Shown one piece after another: positions 1 to 9,700 of a DNA stretch of 27,517 nt; position 1 is the stretch's first letter, and every line of letters begins with the position of its first letter. Source of the DNA: Haplomitrium mnioides (lineage: Eukaryota > Marchantiophyta > Haplomitriopsida > Calobryales); assembly GCA_049999725.1 (NCBI GenBank), contig JBNGIS010038388.1, positions 1-27,517 of the forward strand, in the 5' to 3' direction. The position numbers and the translations under genes were made by a program. The notes below the pieces were generated by a model. It was not told the origin of the DNA, did not search any database, and worked only from the letters and a program-made list of their open reading frames with translations.

Positions 1-1390
1 ACCCAAGAAACTAATAATACAATGGGGATCTTTCTCTTTCAAATAAGTTGTGTAGCAGTCATAAACTTTCCATTTTGTAAAATTATCAGGCAAGTTGTAC
101 ACTTTATGAGTGGGTATTCTCTCACAATGTCTTTGGAAAAAATTGTCCATCCACTCACGCACAAAACCTCCTTTAGCAGATAGTTCTTTTTTTTCCAAAA
201 ATGCCTCTAGAATATGCATTTTTGAGATTTTGAATCCTTTGGATTCTATCATTCCCTACTGCTAATATTAATTTAAAGGCTCTTCTACAAACAAAGATAC
301 CACCAGGTAGTGTAAATTGATTTTCAACATCTAAGTCTTTTCTTGGTATTCCCCACTGTAGTGTGATATCTCGATTCTTCATGCTTTGTCGAAAGTACGT
401 TTCTCTCACAATTTTCAAAAAATTTGCCTTGCACAATGACAAGAAATTATTTTGACAACAAGAAATTCTCTTCAATTTAGAAATTGACATTGGATTGAGT
501 TTTTTCTTCACAAAGCTCTCGTCATGATGGACTTTTCGCAAAGAATTTTCACGTAAGGTGTTTACCCATTTGGGTTTTGACCCAGACAAAGAATTCTTAT
601 GTTGTGTTGGATGATTCGGTCCATAAGAAAATCCAACAATAGGAGATAATTCATCCTGAAGATCTTGGTCATCATTGTAAACACTGTTTGTTCCGTCGTA
701 GAATATTTTTGAGAGATGAGTTTCTTCTTGGGGATTGGGAGAACTGCACTATTCCGAAATCGAATCTTGATCAATATTTGGATTAGAAAGAAATGTTTTT
801 TGTAATAAAATCGGTGCTCTAGTTGATAACTCCAAAGAAATGGTGATTGATTGAGACTCCTTGCTAGAGCTGTTTTCCAAACTATCGTCTGAGAACTCCT
901 CCAAAAGAATTCGGTTTGTTTCAGATGATCCAATCTCTTTACGAGAGACAACTTGAAACAAAATCAGTTTTTGTTTGAGTGGTGCTATCGGGGAGAGTGG
1001 CTCATCTCCAAAATTAAAATTGTCCACGAATTATATGTTTTTAATGTTTTGAATAAGCATACTTTGATCATGAATATCGAAGTCTCCTTTAGATGTGGGC
1101 AAAGAAAGGTCTACAATTGTTTGGAATTTATGTGTTGAACTTTTTTTTTCTGATATTTTGGAATACTCAGAAGAAATATTCAACTTCGACCGCTTGAAGG
1201 GCAACAAAGATCTTGTGTTGGATGAAGATTGTTTCTTTAATTCTCTACGAGCACTAAGTTCCCTCTTTGATCCTTTGCACGCAAGTTGTTCAGTCGTTAA
1301 TCCTATGCTCGCATTGGATTCACTTCTTGATCCTATGTGCGCATAGGGTTGAGTCCTTGATCCTATGCACGAATGGAGTTCACCTTCTCA
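1..1390 (-). pseudogene. Degraded transposon-like protein frame, open at left edge
   Basis: One minus-strand frame runs from about 1390 to 173, broken by in-frame stops at 1031-1033 and 749-751. A frameshift near 205-235 moves coding into another frame that stays open to position 1. Visible features are a Ser/Lys-rich, probably disordered N-terminal half with four 10-residue repeats, a Cys pair (KRISCCQNNF), the segment GGIFVCRRAFKLILAVGNDR, then after the shift GGFVREWMDNFFQRHCERIP and LPDNFTKWKVYDCY. The order Cys pair, VCRxAF, WMxxFF, LPxxxT resembles, from memory, uncharacterised proteins found in many copies in plant and animal genomes and thought to be linked to DNA transposons. No catalytic DDE residues are visible, as the frame leaves the window. 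A possible upstream exon lies near 1490-1620 and ends at a donor-like GAG/GTAAGC. The family assignment is tentative. Confidence 0.45.
1269..1390. repeat. 30-bp minisatellite with palindromic core, in frame
   Basis: Four units begin TCCT at 1271, 1301, 1331 and 1361, giving an exact 30-bp period. The core TCCTATGTGCGCATAGG is nearly palindromic and belongs to the same family as the repeats at 2372-2640, 4225-4440 and 6056-6380. Because 30 is divisible by three, the units encode four 10-residue repeats in the minus-strand frame (HSCIGSRTQP, YAHIGSRSES, NASIGLTTEQ, LACKGSKREL). Confidence 0.75.
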
Positions 1391-1782
1391 ATTTTTTTGG
1401 ACGGAGTTATCTGATTCAATAGATGTCATATTTTCTCTAATATACTTGCCATCACACTTCACGCTTTTGGTACTCCATCGCTTACCTCCAAATAATTGCC
1501 ATTTGAACAAATGTCAACCTGTTTGTCAAAAGTAACACTTTTCTATGAAGATGATTCTTGAAACTCTAACCTCTTTTTGTCTTTAAGAACTCCAGCAATT
1601 TAAAATGCTGTCTAAAAGTCAAGTACTTCAAGGAATTATTTTAACAAATACTATGAACCTCTTACAACACACCTAAAAGATGTGTTTTTGTCGTTTTTTT
1701 TGCAAAATGACAAAATTGGGAACTTTTGTGAAGAAAATGAAAAAAATAAATTGGAAAGATGAAAATGAGCAATGCTTTATAT
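1391..1782. other. Intergenic stretch with possible upstream exon remnant
   Basis: This AT-rich stretch lies between the minus-strand frame and the assembly gap. The minus strand of about 1490-1620 is open except for one TAG and reads KSVTFDKQVDICSNGNYLE just before a donor-like GTAAGC, so it may be an earlier exon of the left-edge gene. Nothing else recognisable was found. Confidence 0.3.
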
Positions 1783-1882
1783 NNNNNNNNNNNNNNNNNN
1801 NNNNNNNNNNNNNNNNNNNNNNNNNNNNNNNNNNNNNNNNNNNNNNNNNNNNNNNNNNNNNNNNNNNNNNNNNNNNNNNNNN
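1783..1882. other. Assembly gap (100 N)
   Basis: Exactly 100 unknown bases, the usual placeholder for a gap of unknown length. Continuity between the left-edge gene and the plus-strand gene is therefore not established. Confidence 0.98.
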
Positions 1883-2313
1883 TTTAGAGATTTTTGAACT
1901 TTTGTTCATTACATTTTTTGCCTCCAATTCGACTTGTCTCTAGCATCTTTAGAATGGCATCTCAAGGAAATGTTTCCCGCCCTTCTCAACTAAAGCCATA
2001 CAGGTATTTGGATGTTGTCAAGGCTCTAGAGCTTGAAAAACTCTAGTGGAATTGGCTAGTTAATTATTACTCTTTGAAAGACCTCGATCAACATCTTTAC
2101 CTTTTTGCTGGTGAAACAGAGAAATTCAATTTGCATCTTCTAGTCTAAATCACGATGATCTGTGAAGGCAAGAAAGCCAACATTGGGTTGTTTGTGTAGT
2201 CCCAAGATGCAATTACCCTTTACATTGCAAATCACAAACGATTTTCTTTTTCTTAAATGAAGGAGAATGACATTTTTGTGAAGCATCTTTAGGCCTTAAA
2301 GGAAGTTAGCAAG

Positions 2314-2695
2314 GTAAATTCTGAAAATCCTTTTTCTTTTGTTTTTTTTTTACTAAGTTGTAACTCCCAAGGAGTCCATGCGAGCATGAAGTCCCAGAGT
2401 CCATGCGCGCACAGACTCCCAAGTCCTTGCGCGCCTTAACCATGGGACTCCATGCTCGTATGGACTCCCATCGTCTATGCGGGCATGGCCTTTGGAGTCT
2501 CGACGCACTAGGACTTGGAAGTCCTTGCACGCATAGACTTAAGAGTTCTTGTACGCAGGGACTCCCATCGTCCATACTCGCATGGACTCCATTGTGCAGT
2601 GCAGGAGCGTAATGTTATTAGAGTCCATGCGCGCAGTGAATGTCAAGTCTTACACTTGTACTTATGTTTAATTGTTTTTTTGTTTTTTTTTTCAG
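2314..2695 (+). other. Candidate intron 1
   Basis: Starts GTAAAT after AAG and ends in a pyrimidine run plus CAG. Both flanking frames are phase 0, so removal joins ...LKEVSK to FTQFLADF... without a shift. About two thirds of it is the 24-bp palindromic-core minisatellite. Confidence 0.6.
2372..2640. repeat. 24-25-bp palindromic-core minisatellite in intron 1
   Basis: Units begin GTCC/GTCT/ACTC near 2374, 2399, 2423, 2449, 2473, 2497, 2521, 2545 and 2570, a spacing of 24-26 bp. The consensus core reads the same on both strands: AGTCCATGCGCGCATGGACT. Reading frames here (for example 2403-2612 plus, 2306-2575 minus) only reflect the repeat. Confidence 0.85.
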
Positions 2696-4169
2696 TTCAC
2701 TCAGTTTCTGGCAGATTTTGTGGATAGCTACAAAGATGCAAAGCGCGTCAAACGCGACTTTATTAAATTGGCTATCCATATCAAGATTTTGAAGCCCAAG
2801 CAGGGCATCAATATTCAACAACTGGTGCTGCATCTGAGCGCGACAACATTCTCAATTCACACAGCAAGCCCTTCTACCCAAAAGAAAAGAAAGAAGGTTG
2901 AGCCAGCTGAGGCTCCAAAAAAGAAGAAATTGGCTGCCAAGAAGAAAAAACCTGCTCTAGCACCGGTCATTGAGGAGGAACCAGCCCCCTCTGAATCTAC
3001 AACAAAGTCATCTTCAACTTCCCCTTCATCTTCATCACCAAGCAACTCAAGGAGGGAATCAGATCCAGAGCCAGTTCAGGCTCCCACATCAAGAGCTAAA
3101 AAGCAATCCCACAAGGGGTTGCAAACTTTCCAGGAAAGGGAGCAAGTGGACCCTCAGATAGCGTCTAAGGAAGACAAAAACAAAATAACGGAGTCTGCAA
3201 TCCAGTGATGTAGAGTTTGTGAAGAAACAATCACAATAAGGCTGGAGAATTTGAATCTGCCTAAACTTATAATGGACAATTGGGGTCAATTTCAGATTAG
3301 AATGCTAAATGAGGATTTTGTTGAGCTTCTGGCATAGAGAATGCTCACAAAAAAGTATGCACATAGTTTTTTCATTGTTGTTGTTGACTGGAAGTGTGGG
3401 TTAAAAGACAAGTCAGAGTTTGATATTAGAAACCTTGACAAGTATCGCTACGAGATTGCAAGAGGCAATTACAGTGCTGCAGCAAGGCATCTATTAATCA
3501 CAAAATATGGAGCAAAGAATCCGGCATTATCGCTTTGCAACTGTTATGTCTACGTGGGGCTTACACCAACAAAAGCCCGTATTTTTGCTACTGATAACAA
3601 CTATGACCAGAGGTATAGGCTGGAAATGACCTCCATTCAAAGTCGAATATTGGCATCAAAGATTTGTCGAGAGTGGGATGGTGTCATCCCAAAAATTGAA
3701 AAGAGAGCTGGTGTTGGAAACCTTGGAAATAAAGCCCAAGTCAACACTTGAGAAGACCGTAGCTTCTCAGGACAACTGATTGTAGCTGGCATTCAGAAGT
3801 GGAGAGCTCTGGGATCTACAACATAGCATTTTTGTGATGTGGGAGAAGAATACAGTCAAAGGCTAGAAGCCAAAGGCCAAGGGATCTCTAAGAATGGAGG
3901 ATATGAAGTGGTGACCTTGGAGGTCCCTTCGTGGTCTTCTTAACAAAGTAAAGATTTCAGTTTTGAAGTGGGTGGAAGCCGAAGAGCTGTCAATGGACGA
4001 AATGTCTCGGGAGGCAAAGAGACATAAAGATTTGGCTGTTATGGTTAAAAGTTTTTGTTCAGAGGTTTACTACAAGAGAGGAGTACCCTCTTCACACTGA
4101 GGAGTCCAAGATGGCTGCTTTCTATTCAAGCTTCTTAAAACAAACTAACTGCAATTCCCTAGAAATGAA

Positions 4170-4502
4170 TGTGATGTAAAAAGAGGAACTCACCAAATGC
4201 TTCTCCTTTGTTCTCACAAAATAGGTTTAGGGTTCATGCGCATATGGACTTTGCAGTCAAAGCATGAAAGGACTTCGTAGTCCAGGCATGCTTGGACAAC
4301 AAAGTCCATATGTGTATAGACTTCGTATTCCAAGTGTCTAGGTAATGCGAAGTCCATGCGCATCTGGACTTTGCAGTCCAAGCACGCAAAGACTGCAAAG
4401 TCATTGCGTACTTAGAATGTGAGCATGGATTTGAGTGTCCCTCTCTAGCATGTAATTTATTTTTTACCTCCCTATAATGTTTTGTGTTTTTTTTGTGTGC
4501 AG
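4170..4502 (+). other. Candidate intron 2
   Basis: The 3' end is clear: a T-rich run ending GTGTGCAG at 4502, followed by coding-like sequence. The donor is uncertain and may lie near 4170-4225. The interior is again mostly a 24-bp palindromic-core minisatellite. Confidence 0.4.
4225..4440. repeat. 24-bp palindromic-core minisatellite in intron 2
   Basis: About eight units with a 24-bp period, for example GTTCATGCGCATATGGAC, GTCCAGGCATGCTTGGAC and GTCCATGCGCATCTGGAC. The linkers are short (TTTGCA, TTCGTA, AACAAA). It is the same family as the intron 1 repeat but has diverged into different linkers. Confidence 0.8.
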
Positions 4503-5059
4503 GAAGACAAAAGTTTCAAACGTCAGCTTGCTAAAAAAATTGACAACAGCTGCAAAAGGTCGAAAAAGATGAGGGGTCGAAGAAGCCTCAAAAGATTAGG
4601 ACTAGCCTCCCACTCTTGTTTCATATCCTTCAGCTTTCCTTCTTCATTTCCAAAAGGCTAGAGAGTGGAAGTCAAGGCAAGAAAGCGGTGCTGCATCTCT
4701 TACAAGTGAAGGAGTTGTGAGAGACGATGACGAGGACTTAATGTCCTATGTCGATGGTCTCAATGTGGCGTTTTACTTAGTCTACGGGGAGGCCAACGCT
4801 CGACAGTTGAAGGGCTTGGTGGAACCTAAGTGTTTCACTTTGGCTATTGCAAACATTCCTTACAGTTACAACCTTAAGGAATGCAAGGATGATGATTCTA
4901 AACCATTTTCAAAAGATGACATTTTTTACATGGTTTCATCTTTTGCAACAATTACAGCTTTGGATTTTTGGTCTTTTGTTATTATACACTCATCGCAACA
5001 GTTTGGCATCATTGAGGATGCCCTTTTGGAGGTTTGCTGGCAATCAACTACGACATCTG

Positions 5060-5167
5060 GTAAGTTGTTCTTTGATTTTTTTTTTTTTTTAGTTTTTAAT
5101 TTCTCTTTTTTTACTTCTCCTGCACTTTGGTTGCAATGTTTAATTTGTTTATTTTTCTTTTTACAAG
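5060..5167 (+). other. Candidate intron 3 (108 bp)
   Basis: The donor CTG/GTAAGT matches plant consensus very well. The body is T-rich, as in plant introns, and the acceptor is TTACAAG. The frame is readable through the intron, so the longer peptide across it is probably an artefact. Confidence 0.55.
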
Positions 5168-5813
5168 GACAAGAGCAACATTCATCATTCTGGTGGTCCC
5201 AGCATTGCACATGCCCACAAATATTAGACTATGGGCTACTAGACAAAAGAAGGGAAGAGGAGCATAAGGCTTTTCAATTTCTAGCTTGCTTCTGCAATTG
5301 GACTTCCTCGACAAATCATGCATAATGTTTTTAGTTGTCTTGTGGTCTCTGCCAAACTTAAACACCCAAGAGATGATGCTCCTGTCAATGTTTATCAAAA
5401 GTCGCAGGTGCTTTACAATTTTTTTCATTGGCTATTTGTCAATAGAGTAGGATTGGATCTTAGATCTTTGCTCTGGGTTGCGTACAGGTCTTATCTGTGC
5501 TTTAAAGCTAATGCAAAATTGCATCACGGTGGAATATGATAGACGTCAGTCTATCTACATTCCTCAGAGGGTTTTGGAGATGGCTTCTCTGCCATCCGAT
5601 GTGACCGAGTCACAAATAGTTTATGCATACCACAAGGAACCTATTCCTCTTGGTATTGTAGGTATTACTGGTGATTTTGTTGCAATATCTGTGACTAGAA
5701 AGTCTTGATAAGACTCTCTAGTGGTTCTAGATGCTGAGCCTTTGGATTTAGATGAGACAATTCATCTCGAGGAGGATAGAGCCTGATCATCTATTTGAAC
5801 AAATTGTTTTATT

Positions 5814-5819
5814 AATAAA
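5814..5819 (+). promoter_or_regulatory. Poly(A) signal AATAAA
   Basis: A canonical AATAAA lies 28 bases after the last stop of the plus-strand gene relic (5786), inside a T-rich stretch. This supports 5786 as the original end of the gene. Confidence 0.45.
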
Positions 5820-5901
5820 GTATTTTTTTTACAAAGTTTCATCTTGTCGCACTCTCAATCCATTTCAAGTCTTTTCATCATGATTCAATTTGGTGCGTCT
5901 A

Positions 5902-5990
5902 AGAATGGTTTAGAGTCAATTGCTAGTATAAGAATGGTTTGGAGTCAATTGCTAATCTAAGAATGGTTTGGAGTCCTTATGCATATGGGC
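5902..5990. repeat. 29-bp short tandem repeat, three units
   Basis: AGAATGGTTTGGAGTCAATT recurs at 5902, 5931 and 5960 (29-bp period). The third copy runs into the first palindromic-core unit, so this may be an older or diverged part of the next minisatellite. Confidence 0.7.
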
Positions 5991-6380
5991 TTGGAGTCCA
6001 TGCGCATATGAACTCTTGCAATCTTTGGTCGTTCAGGCTTCACATTCTTGTTTAGAGTCTATGCGTACATAAGCTTTCTAGTTCTCGTTCGAAGTCTATG
6101 CACGCGTGAGCTTTAAGGTTCTTGTTTAGAGTCCATGCACGTATAAGCTAAAGGGTTCTCGTTCAAAGTCTATGCGTGCGTAGACTTTAGAGTTCTTGTT
6201 TAGAGTCTTGGCGCGCCTAGGCTTTAGGGTTCTAGTTCAAAGTCCATGCATGCATAGCTTTATTGTTCTTGTTCAGAGTATAAGCATGCATAGCCTTTAG
6301 GATTCTTATTCGGAGTCTATGCGTGTATAGACTTTAGGGTTCTAGTCTGGAGTCTATGCTTGTATAGGATTTAACAGCTA
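5970..6380. repeat. 37-bp palindromic-core minisatellite
   Basis: The core start (AGTC) falls at 6056, 6093, 6130, 6167, 6204, 6241, 6277, 6314 and 6351, a period of 36-38 bp. Each unit is an ~18-20-bp near-palindrome such as AGTCTATGCGTGCGTAGACT, then a ~17-bp linker like TTAGAGTTCTTGTTTAG. The core matches the 24- and 30-bp families; only the linker differs. Confidence 0.85.
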
Positions 6381-6720
6381 CAACGCTCAAAGTTTGGTTT
6401 AAAGTCCGTACCCGACTAGACATCCACGTTTGCATATAATTTTTTTCATAAAAATATATATGTTTAATTCAATTTTTGATGAATTAAGTGTATTCACAAT
6501 AGTATGAGGGTTTAATAAAATATTTCAATAGCCAAAATGCTTGTTTTCTAGGGTGTTTTCTATAAAGAAATTTTTAAAATAAATTCTCAATGCAAAATAC
6601 ACAATTTGTATTTCTAAAAAACGATTTTCTTTACGAAAAAATATCACAAACGTAAAATTGATGAAAAAAAAAAAAAAAAAAAAAAAAAATAAATTCAACT
6701 ACCAAGTGAAACAAAAACTT
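6381..6720. other. AT-rich flank with A26 tract
   Basis: No gene is visible. The stretch is AT-rich and ends with 26 consecutive A residues (6664-6689), 31 bp outside the left inverted repeat of the satellite block. A T12 tract sits at the mirror position on the right. Confidence 0.7.
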
Positions 6721-6755
6721 AGTAGCGGTTCTTGATTCAAAATAGCGATTGTTAG
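6721..6755 (+). repeat. Left terminal inverted repeat of satellite block
   Basis: Begins AGTAGCGGTTCTTGATTCAA and ends AATAGCGATTGTTAG. The reverse complement of 26585-26620 matches it at 27 of 35 aligned positions with one single-base gap; six of the eight mismatches are transitions. The satellite begins immediately inside. Confidence 0.75.
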
Positions 6756-9700
6756 TCTCTCAACTTCACTACAATTGGTAGTCTAGACTCTCTTATTATA
6801 ACTACTCCCTTCATAATTTCCCCATATCTAAGATTCTATGATTCCAAGTCAAGTGAATGGCAAACACACTAACTACTTCCTTCATCATTACCTTATACCT
6901 AAGATTCCATGACTCCAAATCAAGTGAATGAGAAACATACTATGAATTACAAACCCTAAACCCATAAAACAAACAAATGTAAATTGAGATATTTCAGTAA
7001 ATATCAAATGAAGTTTGTCAACTTCACTACAATTGGTAGTCTCGACTCTCTTATTATAACTATTTCTTTCATCTTTTCCCCATACATAAGATTCCATAAA
7101 TCCAAGTCAAGTGAATAACAAACAAACTATGAATGAAAAACCCTAACAATATATAACAAACAAATTTAAAATTAGATATTTCACTAATTGTCAAATGAAC
7201 CCTATCAAACTACTTCACTACGATTGGTATTCTTGACTCTCTTACTATAACTACTTCCTTCATCACTTCCTTATACCTAAGATTTCGTGATTCCAAGTCA
7301 AGTGAATGGCAAACACACAATAAATCAAAAACCCTAAAACTATAAAACAAACAAATGTAAATTGATATATTTCAGTAAATATCAACTGAAGTCTCTCAAC
7401 TTCATTACAATTGCTAATCTAGACTCTCTTATTATCCCTACGTCCTTCATCGCCTCTTTATACCTAAGATTCTGTAATTCCAATTCAAGTGAATGACAAA
7501 CACACTATGAATGACCAACTCTAAAACTATATAGCAAACAAATGGAAATTGGGATATTTCAAAAAGTGTCAAATGAAGTATGCCAACTTCACCTTAATTG
7601 ATCGTCTCAAATCTCTTACTATAACAAGCTCCTTCATCACTTCCTTTTACTAAAGATTCTCTGATTCCAAGTCAAGTGAATGGAAAACACACTATGAATC
7701 AAAAATCCCAAAACTATATAACAAACAAATGTAAATTGAGTTGTTCAACTAAATATCAAATGAAGTCTCTCAACTTCACTACAATTGGTAGTCTTGACTC
7801 TCTTATTTTAACTACTTCTTTCATCATTTCCTCATACCTAAGATTTATGATTCCAAATCAAGTGAATGACAAACATATTATGAATCACAAACCCTAAAAC
7901 TATGTAACAAACAAATATAAATTAAGATATTTCAGCAAATATCAAATGAAGTCCTTCATCTTCACTACAATTGGTAGTTTCGACTCTCTTATTGTAATTG
8001 CTTATGTCATCTTTTCCCCATACCCAAGATTCCATGATTTCAAGTCAAGTGAACCACAAACACGCTATGAATGACAAACTCTAAAACTACAAAACAAGAA
8101 AATTTAAAATAAGATATTTTCCTAATTATCAAATCAAGCCTATCAACTTACATCACTACAATTTGTAGTCTCAACTCTCTTACTATAACTACTTAGTTCA
8201 TCACTTCTTTATACATAAGATTCCGTGATTCCAAGTCAAGTGAATGGCAAACACACTATAAATCAAAAACCCTAAAACTATATAGCAAACAAATGTAAAT
8301 TGAGATATTCCAATAAATATCAAATGAAGTCTCTCAACTTCACTACAATTGGTAGCCTAGACTCTCTTACTATAACTACTTTCTTCATCACTTTCTTATA
8401 CCAAAGATTCTATGATTCCAAGTCAAGTGAAAGGCAAACACAATATGAATGAGAAACCCTAAAACTGTATAGCAAATAAATGTAATTGAGATATTGCAGT
8501 AAATCTCAAATGAAGTTTGTCAACTTCACTACAATTGGTAGTCTCGACTCTCCTGTTATAACTACTTCCTTCATCATTTCTCCATGCATAAGATTCCATG
8601 ATTCCAAGTCAAGTGAATGACAAATATACTATGAATGAAAAACCCTAAAACTATATAACAAACAAATAGAAATTGAGATATTTCAGTAAATATCAAATGA
8701 AGTTTGTCAACTTCACTACAATTGGTAGTCTTGACTCTCATACTATAACAGCTTCTTTTATCTTTTCCCCATATCTAAGATTTTATGATTTGAAGAAAAA
8801 TGAATGAAAAACACACTATGAATGACAAACCCTAAAACTATACAATAAAAAAAAATTTAAAATTAGATATTTCACTCATTGTCAAATGAAGTCTATCAAC
8901 TTGCTTCAATACAATTGGTAGTCTAGACTCTCTTACTATAACTACTTCTTTCATCACTTTCTTATAGCAACCAAATGTAAGTTGAGATATTTCAGTAAAT
9001 ATCAAATGAAGTCTCTCAACTTTAGTACAATTGGTAGTTTAGGCACTCTTTCTGTAACTACTTCCTTCATCACTTCCTTATATCTACGATTCTTTGACTC
9101 CAAGTCAAGTGAATGGCAAACACACTACGAATAAAAAACCCTTGAACTTTAGAACAAACAAATGTAAATTGACATATGTTAGTAAACATCAAATGAAGTC
9201 TCTCAACTATACTACAATTGGTAGTCTCAACTCTTTTATTATAACTACTTCCTTCATTATTTCCCCACACGCAAGATTCCATGATTACAAGTCAAGTGAA
9301 CAACAAACATACTACAAATCAAAAACTCTAAAACCATACAACAAACAAATGTAAATTGAAATATTTGAGAGAATATCAAATAAGGTCTTTAAACTTCACT
9401 ACATTTTGTAGTCTCAACTCTCTTATTATAACTACTTCTTTCATCATTTCCCCATATCTAAGATTCGATGATTCCAAGTCAAGTGAATGAAAAACGCACC
9501 ATGAATGACAAACCCTAAAACTATATAACCAAAAAAATGCAAAATTAGATATTTCACTAAATGTCAAATGAAGTCTATCAACTTAACTACAATTGGTAGT
9601 CTAGACTCTCTTACTATAACTACTTCCTTCATAACTCCCTTTTATCTAAGATTCCATGAATCCAAGTCAAGTGAATGCAAACACACTATGAACCTAAAAC

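Larger units (their letters stand above)
1954..5786 (+). pseudogene. Decayed multi-exon gene of unknown family
   Basis: I do not recognise the function. Exon 1 starts at an ATG (1954, MASQGNVSRPSQLKPYRYLD) and ends at a donor AAG/GTAAAT (2313/2314). It joins in phase 0 to an acceptor TTTTTTTTCAG at 2695, giving the FTQFLADFVDSYKDAKRVKR segment. Exon 2 (2696 to about 4100) holds a Lys/Pro/Ser-rich basic linker (about 2860-3200), then a folded-looking region containing ARHLLITKYGAKNPALSLCN, CYVYVGLTPTKARIFATDNN and VIPKIEKRAGVGNLGN. A third exon begins at 4503 after GTGTGCAG and carries DEDLMSYVDGLNVAFYLVYG. A strong donor CTG/GTAAGT at 5060 and an acceptor at 5167 bound a 108-bp intron. The last part (5168-5786) spans three frames and ends with LDLDETIHLEEDRA. 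Many stops are TAG where CAG is expected, plus several frameshifts, so the copy is dead. The conserved middle reminds me of repeated plant proteins, suggesting a mobile-element origin, but this is unproven. Confidence 0.6.

Noticed and set aside
1673-1943. Frames crossing the N gap
   Set aside because: They exist only because the unknown bases contain no stop.
2372-2640. CRISPR-like array (short palindromic repeats at regular spacing)
   Set aside because: The units are contiguous 24-bp tandem repeats with near-constant linkers, not unique spacers. The context is eukaryotic and has no cas genes.
6664-6689. A26 tract as the tail of a LINE/SINE insertion
   Set aside because: No RT, tRNA-like head or target duplication lies next to it, and a mirrored T12 tract lies outside the right inverted repeat.
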